Source: Eucalyptus grandis (lineage: Eukaryota > Streptophyta > Magnoliopsida > Myrtales > Myrtaceae). Taken from it: a DNA stretch of 64,000 nucleotides. The position numbers and the translations under genes were made by a program. The stretch spans positions 43,878,112 to 43,942,111 of the forward strand of contig NC_052613.1 in assembly GCF_016545825.1 (NCBI RefSeq), read 5' to 3'. Position 1 is the first letter of the stretch; each line of letters starts with the position of its first letter. Below, in pieces: positions 1 through 11,904 of the stretch. The notes under the pieces were generated by a model, which was not told the origin of the DNA, made no database searches, and saw only the letters and a list, made by a program, of their open reading frames with translations.

Positions 1-48
1 AGAAATGTTTTGTCAGCTTCAAAATATTCCAGAAAGATTTCTCCAACA
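1..48 (-). repeat. 3' LTR start of copia element A1 (cut by window edge)
   Basis: Read on the minus strand this begins TGTTGGAGAAATC, the same 5' terminus as the complete LTR ending at 7346. It lies directly next to a polypurine tract. Only the first 48 bases are in the window; the rest continues to the left. Confidence 0.85.
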
Positions 49-64
49 ATCTCCCCCTTTTTGA
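49..64 (-). other. Polypurine tract of copia element A1
   Basis: On the minus strand the tract reads AAAAAGGGGGAGAT and abuts the LTR terminus TGTTGG. This is the usual site of plus-strand DNA priming in LTR retrotransposons. It fixes the orientation of A1 as minus. Confidence 0.8.
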
Positions 65-429
65 TGGTGACAAAACTTTCCTGCAGATTTGAATAACTTT
101 GACTTGCAAAATATTACTCAAGCAAATATGGATATCTCATAAAGATTAATAGCTTAATGATAACACTAGAATCTACAACCACAGAAGATAGGTTAGTCTT
201 TCATGAGAGCTTAGCCATTCATAAGATATCAATAGTACTTAATATAAACAGCAGTCAAATCCAAATCCAAATCCACGTTCAGTCAATCCTCATCCAGACA
301 CAGACACACAAGTCACACACACATCAAAACAACTAAAAATTCAACAAGTTTAAGTTCAAAGATTTCAAATCTCGCATCTCTCCCCCTTTTTGTCATCATA
401 AAAAAGGTTGAGATGGGAATAGAATGGAG

Positions 430-2562
430 TCAAGTTTGCTTGGGAATGTGAACAAGCTGGAAATCTCCCATGGACTGGATGATGCCTTCCAGTTTTTTCA
501 ATTCTTCCTTTAGATGATCCACATCTTCACATTTAGCATTGGCTTGAATCTGAAGAGCAAGGGCTTGGATCTGATCAGACAATGAAACGGAAGAAGCTTG
601 TCCTGCATTCTTCAAGTTCTGAACTTCGCTTTCCAAAGCATATATCTGACCCCACATTTCCAAAAGAACATCAATGATTCTGCGAAAATCTGCTGAGTTA
701 TCAGTCTGCGTACTGGCTTCGGCATGATCTGATGGGGTAAAAGCAGACGATGGTATATCAGCATAATCACGCAGATTTGGCGATGAAGCACCATGTCCCT
801 CCTCAGGAAATTGAGAGGCATGAATGTCCTCTGGATCTGTTGGAGAGCGACTGACTCCTTCACTGGTAACAGGATATGAGGACATTCCTCTGTTTTCACC
901 ATCTCCCCCTGTTTCCATGGCTTCAGGTGGAGAAGAGAGTTCCTCATGCTCTCCTTCCTATTGATTTTCTCTATCTTCTTCTTCAAACATTTTCTTCTCT
1001 TCTTCTCTTTCTTTAGCTTCTCTCTCCTCTTCTTCCTTCTCCTCTGCTTCTTGCTTCTCTGTTTCTGTTTCTTCTTCTTCTATCTCATGTTCTTCTCTCT
1101 CCTCTCCTTCTTTCTCTTGTCATTCCATTGATTCTGGAACAAAACGACTCAGCTTCTTTAATGCTATGGCAGAAATTGTGAGGTCATCCTCATCATCTTC
1201 ATCAGTAATGAGAATTTTCTCTTTTTGGATGGAGCAACCATGGGCTCCTTCCCTTTTCTTTTCACTGCAGAAGAGACTTGATGAGATTTGACAAGGGTTT
1301 TCTCCTTAAATTTCTCCAACTCCTTGTCGAGTTCTTTCAAACGCATTTTAGACACCATTTTCAGTCCTACCACCATTTTGTCACATGGTCGAACGCAGAG
1401 AATTTGTGGAGGCTGAATATTCAAATGTCTGAATATCTTTGATACAAGACTTAGATAAGGAAGTTGGCCATTGTCCTTCACCACTACTCTATACATATGA
1501 AACAAAATAGTGCGAGGAAGAGAAAACTTTTTCCCAGCATTGATGGCGTACATCAGCTTTGCCTCTGAATTAGAAACATCAGTCTTGGAGGTTGATTTCG
1601 GTCTGAGGCAATTAATCACAATTTTGTGAAGTAGAATATTGAACGCATGCATCCTTGAGTAGGAAATCTTTCCCTCTATCATTCTGTCTTTAACAAGTTC
1701 CAATGTGACACGAGCTATAGAGACATTGATGGGTTGATATCTCCCTCTCTCAACCCCAATCACATCTGCCAACATATCCACATCCACTACAAAGTCCGAT
1801 CTCGGACATCTTTGAAAGAGATTCTATTCGCATCCAAGAAACTAAGATTTGAATAGAAATATGCAGTTAATTGAGCATAGGCTTCTGTGGTGTCAGAATA
1901 GAACTATTCAAGCTGAAGAAAACTGAACTTTTCCCTCAAATTTACATTCACAGCATCAAAGAAATCAAAATTCACACTCATAGGGTTTATCACCCCACGC
2001 TTCAACAATTTGGAGTATAGATCATTATGTTCCTTCGATCTAAACAACTCTGTTCTTTTTCCTCGAATTTTCGACGCAACACCCATTCTTGGTTGAAATT
2101 CTCTGTACAATATGTCATCATCATTTCCATCTATCGGATTAAATCCCCCAACACGCGGATCACTTGGGATATTTGCAAGGGTTTTTTCTGCCAACCCCTT
2201 AGGAGCAATTTCCAAACTCTCCATTTTTCGCAAAAAGATGTACTCATTCCCACTTGTCCCTAAGAAACTCATCGATGTAGTTCAATGGAGTACCAATGCT
2301 CTTTAAAGCACGGTAAAGCTTATAAATAAAAGAGGGGTTTTTGAACTCTTACAGGATCTGCGTCTTCAATGATTTCTTCCTCTTGTTGATGACCAGCATC
2401 CTGTGGACTAGATGGTGGAGAATGACGCTGTTGAGAATGTTGTGGGCTCTGCTGCTGACTTTGTGACTCCTCTTCCTCAGTGAGATCAAAGTGAGTAGGC
2501 CCCTTACTCATTCGCCGCGGTCCCCTGCTTGCGATTCTCGAAGACTTTCTTGAAGATGACAT
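430..2562 (-). pseudogene. ORF3 of copia element A1, PF20167-like plant transposon protein (decayed)
   Basis: A sense-direction reading region of 2133 bp (about 711 codons) between pol and the 3' LTR. The start is the ATG at 2560-2562, followed by a Ser/Arg-rich stretch (RKSSRIASRGP) and a Gln/Glu-rich stretch. The central part (about 1160-2270) carries LYSKLLKRGV, ADVIGVERG, LLHKIVINCLRPKS and LPYLSLVSKIF, a layout like the putative plant transposon protein family PF20167, which is often annotated as envelope-like. A Lys/Arg NLS-like patch (KRKGKEP), a Glu-rich tract and a C-terminal coiled coil (430-680, LESEVQNLKN, LKEELKKLEG) follow. Stops and frameshifts break it near 2320, 1904-1790 and 920-1160. 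Family assignment is from remembered motifs. No membrane segment or signal peptide was seen, so an envelope role is unsupported. Confidence 0.7.
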
Positions 2563-2703
2563 CTTTCTCAGTCTTTGAATGATTCCTTGCTTGACTTTGC
2601 CAAGAAAGATGACAACTTTTTCAAAGATTAAACAAGGGAGGAAGACAGGAATGGAGGATCGATGCTTTTTAGGGTTTTGGAGTGAAGTGAAGAGGAACCG
2701 ACT

Positions 2704-2710
2704 GTATATA
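2704..2710 (-). promoter_or_regulatory. Possible internal TATA box for ORF3 of A1
   Basis: TATATAC on the minus strand, 148 bp before the ORF3 ATG, followed by an AAACCCTA-type motif. The same arrangement recurs at 11898-11904 (element C) and 21612-21618 (element D). Promoter activity is inferred from this conservation only. Confidence 0.4.
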
Positions 2711-2974
2711 GTTTAGTCGAAACAGGGAAATGCTAAACGTCGTAAAGGAATGTTAAAAGATGCCTTTTTAAAAAATAATGCCTTTTTAAAAAAATAGATA
2801 ACTGCCATTAACTCTTTTGAAAAGGAAAAATTGCATTTTTCACGAAAATTGAAGATAGCATAAATCAATTATGAATAGATAAAAGATCGTACCTTTACGA
2901 GATTTCATAAAAGAGAAAATGAAATGACTTACAGTCAAGAACCATGATTGTCTGAGACTGAGAGTCTCTAGACT

Positions 2975-5900
2975 TTAACTTCTTCAAGCTTCAAAATGTT
3001 GAGTCTGGAACGGATGATTTCAAATTGACTTTTTTCCAAAGGCTTTGTAAATATATCCGTCAGTTGGTTCTTTGAGTCAACAAACTGAATTGAAACTTCT
3101 CCATTTTGAACATGATCTCTAATGAAGTGATGTCGAATTTCTATATGCTTTGCTCTTGAGTGAAGAATCGGATTTTTGGTAAGATTGATTGCACCGGCGT
3201 TGTCACGGTTAATCTCCGTGCATGAATCTTCAATTCCAAAGTCTCTTAAGCTGTTGTTTTATCCACAGAATTTGTGAACAACAACTTCCAAGAGCTACAT
3301 ACTCGCCTTTGTAGAAAGAGCTCTTGTATTTTGCTTCCTTGAAAACCAAGACACCATCCTGCTTCCAAGTAACTGTCAGGTATCCGAGGTGCTCTTTCTA
3401 TCAACTCTGCAACCGGCTAGATCTGCGTCTGAATATCCAAGAAAAGTAAAGTCTCCCTTTTTAGGATACCAAAGGCCAATGCTTGAAGTTGAAGCAATGT
3501 ATTTGATAATACGCTTTGCAGCGCTTAGATGAGATTCTTTAGGGTCCGCTTGAAATCTGGCACAAATGCAAACACTAAACAAAATGTCAGGTCTAGAAGC
3601 AGTAAGATAGAGAAGTGAACCGATGATACTCCTGTATAGCTTCTAGTCAACTTTCTTTCATCTTTCATCTTTGTCTATCTTCAAAGAACTTGACATTGGT
3701 ATTTCAGTCTTTTTGCAATTTTCCAGTCCAAACTTTTTGACAAGATCTTTAGCATATTTTTCTTGATGAATAAAAGTCCCTTCCTTCAATTGTTTCACTT
3801 GAAGTCCAAGAAAGAAGGTTAGTTCACCCATCATGCTCATTTCAAATTCATCCTGCATAGACTTAGAAAATTTCTTGCACAAACTTTCATTAGATGATCC
3901 AAAAATGATATCATCAACATATATTTGAACAAGCAGAAAACTTTTGCTTTCTCTTTTGATAAACAGAGTAGTGTCTACTTTACCTTTTTCAAAGCCATTT
4001 TGAATTAAAAACTTACTTAGCCTTTCGTACCAAGCTCGAGGTGTTTGCTTCAATCCATACAAGGCTTTTTTCAGTCTGAATACTGAGTCTGGCTTCTTTG
4101 GGTCTTCAAACCCAGGTGGTTGTTCCACATAGACTTCCTCATGGATAAATCCATTCAGGAAAGCACTTTTGACGTCCATTTGGAATAACCTTTTGGTTTA
4201 GGAGTTAACTCCCAGACATCATTAATACTGAATTGTCTGAGTTCTTCTTGCATAACTTCAATCCAGCTTTCATCAGATAGAGCTTCTTCTATGCTTTTTG
4301 GTTCTATTTCAGAAATAGGGGCCACAGCGCTAGACTCTTCGCGCCTTTTGGATCTTGTGCAAATTCCTTCATTAATGTCGCCAATAATGAGATCTTTGGG
4401 ATGACCGGACTAATGCTTCCGATTCTTGGTTGATTTGTCAGGTTGATGATCACTTCCTTCATTTGAATCTTCAATAACCATTTGTTGCTGGTCTTTTAGA
4501 GTCTGAGTTGCTTCTTGAGACTTAGACTTTGTAAAGTCTAGAGCAGATTCAGATTCTTCAAGATGAGTCTGAGCAGATTCATTTTGCATAGAATCCTGGA
4601 ATTTGACATTCATTGATTCCTCCACAGATTGACTCTTCTTGTTGTAGACTCTGTAGGCTTTGCTTGAGGTAGAATATCCAAGGAATATGCCTTCGTTTGA
4701 TTTTTCTTCAAATTGTTTTCCCAGTACGCATGGTGTACATAGATCAGACTTTTGGTATGATAATTTGGGTAGACCACGAACAAGCTTCTTTGCTGAAATT
4801 TTGGCTATATGCTTTATATTGATATGCCCAAGCTTTCTGTGCCATAAGTTTGCTTCATCTTGAATTGAGATTAGACATTGCGATTCATCTAGTTTCACAT
4901 CCAAGAGGTAGATATTTCCATGTCTTCGGCCCATGAATGACTGAGTAGAGTCTTTACTGGTTCCTGAACATATTCCCTCTCAAAAATTGATTTTGAAACC
5001 AATATCACACAGATGACTAATACTGAGCAGATTGTAGTTGAGTCCTTCAACTAGGGAAACATTGCTTATTGTGAGCTTTCCAATCTTTACACGGTTCCAA
5101 ATCCAACAATTCTTCCTTTGTTGTTTCCTCCAAATGAGACTTTTCCACCATTTACTTGAACGAGCTTAATGAAGCAATTTGAGTCTCCTGTCATATGTCT
5201 TGAGCATCCACTATCCAGATACCATTTTACATTTTTCTTAATAATGACCTCAAATTCACTATCTGAATCTGAGTCTGTCTCGGAGTTTGAATCTGAATCC
5301 AATTGTGCCATTAGACATATGTTGGCATAATCATCATCACTTTCTTCACACTCGTATCACTCCAGTTTCTCGCTTTAAGAGCCTTTTGATACTTTTCAGC
5401 TTTTCCTTTCTTCTTTTTCGAAGAGGACAGGTTGGGTGCGGTGTGTCCCTTTTTCTTACATTCAAAGCAGACTACATCTTTGTTTAATTCATCATCATCA
5501 ACAGACTTGGTCTATTGCTTTTGAAAATTCTGTTTCTTTGGATTGAATCTTCTTCCTTTTTTGTTCAGCTTTTTGAATCTTCTTACCATGAGAGCAAGCT
5601 CCTCATCGTTCATATCGTCTTTAGAATCTGTGACATTAGAATTATCATTGGATTTTAATGCAATGGATTTCTTACCTTTAGGATCTTCGTCTTCATTGAT
5701 TCATTCCACTTCATAAGACTGAAGAGTTCCAACCAACTCATCGACAGATAGTGGCATGATTATTTGTGTCTCTCTTATTGAAGTCTTTATGTGATTCCAA
5801 TCCTTGGAGAGTCCACGCAGTAACTTGTTTACCTTCATGGGATCAGAAATTGGTTGACCTTGATTTTGAAGACCATTCACGATTTATGTAAAACGACTAA

Positions 5901-6357
5901 ACATATCAGTTATAGATTCTCCCGATTTCATTTTGAATGCTTCATATTGACCGAGGAGAATATTGATTCTGGTCTCTTTCACTCGATCAGTTCCTTCATA
6001 GGTGATATGTAATCTATCCCAGACTTCTTTTGCTGTATCACAAGAAGATATTCTATTATATTCAGTAGGTGATAAAGCACAATATAAAGAATAAATTGCT
6101 TTTGCATCAAGAGCTTGTCTCTTGATTATCTCTTCCTGAGTCATTTCACTTGACTCAACAGTTTCTTTTCCTCTTTCTGTGATAGATGCAGCTTTAGGAG
6201 TGATTCTTTTTTCTACAACGTCCCATTCCAAAGGATCCTTTGATCGTAGAAACGCTTTCATCTTGTTTTTCCAGATGTTGTAATCATTTCCATCAAAGTA
6301 AGGTGGTCTGGTATTGCTCTACCTTTCCACCAGCCCTGGAGCTAGCATACTAGCCAT
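2975..6357 (-). pseudogene. gag-pol of copia element A1 (three internal deletions)
   Basis: Gag starts at the ATG at 6355-6357 (MASMLAPGLVE) and runs through the UBN2-type capsid region (5884-6261). The zinc knuckle near 5460 reads CFECKKKGHTAPN with its last Cys lost. The protease keeps WYLDSGCSRHMTGD (5087-5311). The pre-integrase box LWHRKLGHI and the CTPC motif (4410-4934) run straight into FEEKSNEGIFLGY, so the integrase DDE core is deleted. RT (3658-4179) keeps the catalytic YVDDIIFG but lacks the amino part of the palm/fingers. RNase H (2975-3580) is frameshifted. Frames change at several places. It could serve only as a donor copy moved in trans. Confidence 0.85.
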
Positions 6358-6405
6358 GGATCTTTAACTCTGAAGTAAAACACTTCAAACAGAGTGAGTA
6401 CACAA

Positions 6406-6419
6406 GCTCTGCTACCAAT
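6406..6419 (-). other. Primer-binding site of copia A1
   Basis: On the minus strand it reads TTGGTAGCAGAGC, one change from the classic TGGTATCAGAGC complementary to initiator tRNA-Met. It sits immediately after the LTR end (…TATATCA). Confidence 0.75.
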
Positions 6420-7346
6420 TGATATAGCTAGTAATAGCACATAGAGGGGGGGTGAATAGGTGTTTAAATAATTTCTCGAGATATGAAAGCAATACTAGGC
6501 AAACAATAGAAAGGAAGCTCTCCTTTAGTTAACAAAACGAACTAAGAACAAAGTAAAGTAGAGAGTAGGGAAGAGAAAATTGAACACAAGGTTTATAGTG
6601 GTTCGGCTTATTTCAAGCCTACGTCCACTCTTTCGCACCGACGACCTCTTGTTTGGATTTCACTATGAACAAAAGAGATGTTACAAAGACCTTGCTTTCC
6701 CTTGATTCCATAGTATAGATATTCTATCACACTTCCTCAAGATATCTCAAAGTATAGACTCTCTTTTGCGTACAAGATTTCACTCAGCAAATGAATTGAC
6801 TAAAAATCAAAGAGTTTCAGACTTTGGAATTCTTCTATCGTACACACCTCGAACACCTGGAACGTCTTCCTTTTATACTCCTTTGTGCCATCATACCCGT
6901 TGGCACTTACCAAAAGAATTCTTCCAATCCTCCCGGTTGGACAGAATCAATTAGGAAGATTGTTCGAGCTATTAAAGGAACATGTCGATAGCCCATCAAT
7001 CCTGCTCGCCCATACAATCGGGATCTTGGTTTTCATAAGTAGAACCTTCCAAGAATACTTCGCCAATCATCGGATCTTTAATCATTCTTGATTTGAATAA
7101 AGAAATCCGTTATGTCATATCCAGCCAAGAGATCTTCTCCAATCGATAAGGCCAAATCTTTAATGAAGTAGATCTGGATAGCCTTTCTTCAACGGATTAG
7201 AAACTGTCAATAAGAATAGACTTTGAGTCTTGAGTCTGGTAGTCCGGAGGTCTTCAGACTTTAATAATAGAGTCTGCAAAGCTTCAGACTAGACTGATAG
7301 AAACGTTTTGTCAGCTTCAAAATATTCCAGAAAGATTTCTCCAACA
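6420..7346 (-). repeat. 5' LTR of copia element A1 (927 bp)
   Basis: Bounded by TG (7346) and CA (6420) on the minus strand. It is followed by a primer-binding site and opens with the same bases as the 3' LTR fragment at 1-48. A TATA-like GTATAAAAGG lies at about 6870-6880 on the minus strand. Its outer edge abruptly interrupts the gag of element B at 7347. Confidence 0.85.
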
Positions 7347-7950
7347 GCATGATTCTTTGTGTCTCCCTTATTGAGGTTTTTGTGTGATAACAATCTTTGG
7401 AAAGTCCACGCAGTAACTTGTTAACCTTCATGGGTTCAGAGATTGGTTGTCCTTGATACTCAAGACTATTCACGATTTTTGTAAAACGACTAAACATGTC
7501 AGTGATAGATTCTCCTGATTTAATCTTGAATGCTTCATATTGACCGAGCATAATATTGATTATGGTTTCTTTCACTCGATCGGTTCCTTCATAGGTGATG
7601 TGCAATATATCCCAGACTTCTTTAGCTGTTTCACAAGAAGATATTCTGTTATATTTAGTAGGAGATAAAGCACAATATAAAGAATAAATTGCTTTTGCAT
7701 CAAGAGCTTGTCTCTTGGATATCTTTTCTTGAGTCATTTCACTAGACTCAACAACTTATTTTCCTTCCTTTGAAACTGTTGCAACTTTAGGAATTATTCC
7801 TCTGTCTACCACGTCCCATTCCAAAGGATCCTTTGATCTTAGGAATGCCTTCGTCTTGTTTTTCCATATGCTATATTCATTTCCATCAAAATAAGGCAGT
7901 CTGGTTTTGCTTTGCCTTACAACCAAATCTAAAGCCAACATACTAGCCAT
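7347..7950 (-). pseudogene. gag fragment of copia element B, interrupted by A1
   Basis: Starts at the ATG at 7948-7950 (MASMLALDLVV) and shows the same UBN2-type gag as A1: FDGNEYSIWKNK, LYCALSPTKYNRI, TYEGTDRVKET, ESITDMFSRFT and TSIRETQRIM. There is an in-frame stop near 7755. The gag is cut at the motif RIM by the outer end of the A1 LTR, so the rest of B lies left of the window beyond A1. Confidence 0.85.
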
Positions 7951-7999
7951 GGATCGTTAACTCTGAAGTAAAAACACTTCAACTTGAATGAGTACATAG

Positions 8000-8012
8000 G
8001 CTCTATACTAAT
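8000..8012 (-). other. Degenerate primer-binding site of copia B
   Basis: On the minus strand the site reads ATTAGTATAGAG, a mutated counterpart of the A1 primer-binding site at the equivalent place between LTR and gag. Confidence 0.55.
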
Positions 8013-8969
8013 TATGAAAGCTAGTATGAGCACCTAGAGGGGGTGAATAGGTGCAAAAACAAATTTTGCAATGTAAAGTATAAAATCTTTTCTTTTTAGA
8101 TCAACTCTGATTAGCAATAGACTATGAAAAGGAAATTAGATTATAATAAATAGATAGAATTATGATCAATGTAAGAGAGCTTAGGGAAGAGAAAAAGAAC
8201 ACAAGGTTTATAGTAGTTCGGCTTAATCCAAGTCTACGTCCACTCTTTCACACTGACAGTTTATCAACTGAATTTCACTAAGAATCAAAAGAGTTGTTAC
8301 AATAAGGCTCTTCCTTGATTCCACAGTGTAGAGACTCTGCTACACTTCCTCAAGGTCTCATAGAAGCATAGACTCTCTTTTGAGTACAAGTTCACGCTCA
8401 ACAGTTGAATTGATAAAGAATAAGGAGCTTTAGACTTTGGAATTTCTCTATGGCGCACACACTCGAATAACTAGAACATCTTCCTTATATACTCCTTTAT
8501 GCGTTCATACCCGTTGGCACTTACCAAATGAGCTCTTCCAATCTATCAGTTGGACATAATCAATTAGGGAGATTTCGGGTTAGTTAAGGAATATGACGAT
8601 AGCCCACCAATCATGCTTGCCCATACAATCAGGATCTAGGTTTCCATAAGTAGAACCTTTCAAGTATACTTTGTCAATCAACGGATCTAAATTACCCGAA
8701 TTGAAATCAAAACGAATAATAGATTCTAAGATGCTATATCCAGTTGAGAGATCTTCTTCAGTCGATAGAATCAAATCCTTAACGAAATACTCAGTTCTAG
8801 ATAAGTCTTCTTTGACAGTTTAGAAACTGTCAATGAGGATAGACTTTAAACCTTGAGTCTGGTGGTCCGGCGGTCTTCAGACTTTGATGAAAGAGTCTGC
8901 AAGTCTTCAGACTAAACTAATAGAAACATTTTGTCAGCTTCAAAACACACAAGGAAGTTTTCTCCAACA
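8013..8969 (-). repeat. 5' LTR of copia element B (about 957 bp)
   Basis: Homologous along its length to the A1 LTR (6420-7346). On the minus strand it begins TGTTGGAGAAAAC at 8969 and ends near 8013, where the terminal CA has decayed to TA. Its outer edge interrupts the LTR of element C. Confidence 0.8.
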
Positions 8970-9218
8970 GCTATCTCCAGCCTTGAGATATTCTTCAACC
9001 GTACAAACTAAATCTTTAAAGATATACTTGCTTCTGGATAAGTCTTCTTCATCGGATAAATATTTTCTTTGTTGGTTTGGAAACTATCAGTGAGGGTAGA
9101 CTTTAAATCTTGAGTCTGGAGGTCTTCAGACTTTGACGATAGAGTTTGCAAGTCTTCAAACTAGACTAATGGAAACGTTTTGTCAACTTCAAAATAGATA
9201 AGGAAGTTTTCTCCAATA
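8970..9218 (-). repeat. 3' LTR fragment of copia element C, cut by B
   Basis: 249 bp homologous to the first quarter of the A1/B LTRs, with the terminus TATTGGAG at 9218 (TG decayed to TA). It is followed on its right by a polypurine tract. The fragment stops exactly where the B LTR begins, so B landed inside this LTR. Confidence 0.8.
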
Positions 9219-9236
9219 ATCTCCCCATTTTTTATG
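9219..9236 (-). other. Polypurine tract of copia C
   Basis: On the minus strand it reads AAAAAATGGGGAGAT next to the LTR terminus, equivalent to the A1 tract at 49-64 with one interruption. Confidence 0.7.
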
Positions 9237-9596
9237 GTGACAAAACTTTCCGGCGGATTTAAACACTTTTGTCCTGCAAAACAATACTTAAGCGAAACAA
9301 AATATCTTATAAAAGATAAGTAGATTAGGATGTAGATAGCAACAGTTCTACAACCATAGAAAACATGTTAGCCCTGCAAAACAACTATCCTTACTCCATA
9401 ACCATTAACATGGCTTAAGTTACTGCAATCATCAAAAGATCAAATCAACCAGTCCAAATCACAACCAAACCAAACAAAAGATAAGTCCAACAGTCAAAAC
9501 AAAAAGTCATAAAATCTGCATCAAACCGCTCCCCCTTTTTGTCAACAGCAAAAAGTGGAGAACAAATAAAAAAGAGTTGATTGAAAATAGAGAGAA

Positions 9597-11757
9597 TCAA
9601 AGCTGTTTGGGAAGACGAACAAACTGGAACTCTCTCATAGAATGCATTGTCTTCTCAAGCCTTTCAAAACTCTACTTCAATAACTGAAAATCTTCACCCT
9701 GCACAGTAGTCTGCACTTGATTCTTCAGGGCGTTTAACCGATTGTGCAAAGACACTGAAGTGGCCATGAAAGCATTCTTGAGATCCTGCATCTCATATCC
9801 CATAGCATATTGCTTTTTCCTGACTTCCAATAGAATCTCTAATAGTCTCGAAAAGTCTGTTGTTTGAGTTGTTGCAGCACTAGGATTAGCTGAGTCGATT
9901 CCAGGGATTTTAAGAATGGATGGAATTGCAGCAGATTATCCACCATGACTATGAGTGGAAGCTTCTAGATAATGAGAGGCATATACATCATCTGGGTCTG
10001 CTGCAGAACGACTTACATCATTAGTAAATATAGGTGAAGAAATACTTGTCATTCCAACAGCTCTCCCTATTCGATTGCCTTCAGGTGGAGTAGGTAAGAT
10101 TTCTTCTTGATCAACTTTAGCTTCAGAGTGATGCACGTCAACAGTTTCAGTTCCTGCCATCTTAGAATTACTAGACAGGGAGACAGTCAAAGTTGGCTCA
10201 AAAGAGTTTTCTTGACCCTGATCTTTTACTCTTTCTCTCTCTTCTCTTCTTTCTTCCTCTATCCTCCTCTATTCTTCATCTTCCTTCTTTGTCTCTTCTC
10301 TCTCTTTTTCTCCTTCTTCTGGCTCTTCTCTTGTCTCATGAAAGCTAACAAAACTCTTTAAGTTTCTTAAGGCTAAAAGAGTCATTTCATCCTCATATTC
10401 TTCATCTTGCAAGATGAGAGTTCTTTTCTTCTTTACTGGAGCAGCCATGGGCTCCTTACCTTTCCTCTTCGTTGCAGCAGAGTCTTGTTTTGCTTTGACG
10501 GGAGACTTCTCCTTCATACGCGCCAACACCTTGTTCAGCTCTTTCAAATGCATCTTTGTGATCATTTTAAAACCAATCACCATTAAAGAGATGGTTGTCA
10601 AACATAATGGTGTAGAAATGTGAATTTTAAAATGTTTAAAGAGACGCGTGATAAGACTAGAATAAGGGAGTTGTCCCTTATCCTTCACCACTGTTTGGTA
10701 CATATGAAACAAGATGGTGTGAGGCAGAGAGAATTTAAATCCAACATTAATGGCATACATCAATTTCGCTTCAGATCGAGAGACATCAGTCTTAGATGTC
10801 GACTTGGGACGAATGCAATTGATTACAATCTTGTGCAACAAGATGTTAAAGGCATTCATCTTAGAGTAGGAAATTTTGCATTCAACATCCCTATCTTTAA
10901 CCAAAGCCAATGTAGCATGAGCAACAGACACACTAATTGGTTGGAAACTCGCTCTTTCCACCCCAATTATGTAAGCCAATGTGTCCGTTTCCACCAAAAA
11001 TTCATTGTCCTTCACTGTGAAAGAGAAACTGTTTGCATCCAAAAAAGATAAGTTCGAGTAAAAGTATGCAGTGAGTTCTGAATAAGTAGCAGTGGATTTA
11101 GAACAAAAGTGCTCTAATTGCAATAGAGCAAGCTTTTCTCGCAGATTGACTTTTACTAAATCAAGGAAATCAAAGTCGACACTCCTAAGGTTCATAACCC
11201 CTCTCTTCATTAGGTTCGAATAAACTCTCTTGTGATTCTTCGATCTGAAAAAACTTGAACTGTCACTAACAACATTTGCAGCAGCACCTATTCCAGGTTG
11301 AAAATGGGTAAACATCCGTTCATCGTCGTACAATCCTTGTAGTTGATTTGCAGTGCCATAGAAGGGTCACTTGGGAAATTTGCGAAAGTCCTTTCAATTG
11401 TTCCTCTCTCTACAACTCCTAACCTTTCCAACTCCCGCAAGAACAATGTTTTGTTCTTGTATCCTCTATCTCTTAAAACTTCATCAATCAAGGACATCGG
11501 TGTTCCTCCTTTCTTCAAATTATAGTAAAGTTTGAAAGCAACCATAGGAGTTAGCGTTCTTACGGGTTCAACCTCTTCTATAACTTTTTTGTCTGGTTGA
11601 GTCGGTGGAGAAGACTAATGTTGCTGAGAAGGTTGTTGTTAACTTGGACACAGTGGTGGAGAAGAATCTTCATCCTCGGTCAAGTCAAAATGCGTAAGAC
11701 CCTCAGGCATATGTTGTGGTCCCCTGCTTGCAATCCTTGAAGACTTTCTTGAAGACA
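9597..11757 (-). pseudogene. ORF3 of copia element C, PF20167-like plant transposon protein
   Basis: The best preserved third ORF: 2161 bp from the ATG at 11755-11757 to a TGA at 9597-9599 (ending RLPKQL), matching the 2133 bp of A1. The N-terminus is SRKSSRIASRGP. The central domain is open over 354 codons (10269-11333), with KRVYSNLMKRGVMN, AYIIGVERASFQPI, LLHKIVINCIRPKS and GQLPYSSLITRLFKHF. Then come KRKGKEP (NLS-like) and a Glu/Lys-rich acidic tract; the C-terminal part reaches 9597. A frameshift lies near 11330 and stops near 11640, 10268 and 9935. Similarity to PF20167 is remembered, not searched. The role is unknown; host-derived, accessory or envelope-like origins remain open. Confidence 0.7.
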
Positions 11758-11897
11758 TTGTCGTTTCAAGGGAGAAATTCACAAACTTGCTCGAAAAAGG
11801 TAAAAACTTTTCAACAAATCGAGAGTGAAAGTGAAAGCAAGTGGGAATTTTGTATTCTAGGGTTTCAGTGTAAAAACAAAGAAGACGAATCTCGGTA

Positions 11898-11904
11898 GTA
11901 TATA
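11898..11904 (-). promoter_or_regulatory. Possible internal TATA box for ORF3 of C
   Basis: TATATAC on the minus strand, 147 bp before the ORF3 ATG, followed by GAAACCCTAGAA. It parallels the motifs in A1 and D. Confidence 0.4.

Larger units (their letters stand above)
49..6419 (-). mobile_element. Ty1/copia element A1, internal region, non-autonomous
   Basis: Internal part of an LTR retrotransposon between the primer-binding site (6406-6419) and the polypurine tract. Order on the minus strand is gag, zinc knuckle, protease, pre-integrase, RT, RNase H, then an extra ORF3 (430-2562). Gag resembles the UBN2/Retrotran_gag_2 type, and the order PR-IN-RT-RH is diagnostic of copia. Compared with its relatives C and D it lacks most of the gag-protease linker, the whole integrase catalytic core and about 190 bp of the RT amino part. 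A1 sits inside the gag of element B. The extra ORF and the tract-LTR junction suggest a Maximus/SIRE-like lineage, which is an inference. Confidence 0.85.

Noticed and set aside
946..1131. Phe/Leu-rich ORF resembling a membrane protein
   Set aside because: Antisense of the Glu/Lys-rich tract of ORF3 in element A1.
430..2562. Calling ORF3 a viral envelope gene
   Set aside because: No signal peptide, transmembrane helix or fusion motif visible; the central region looks like PF20167 instead.
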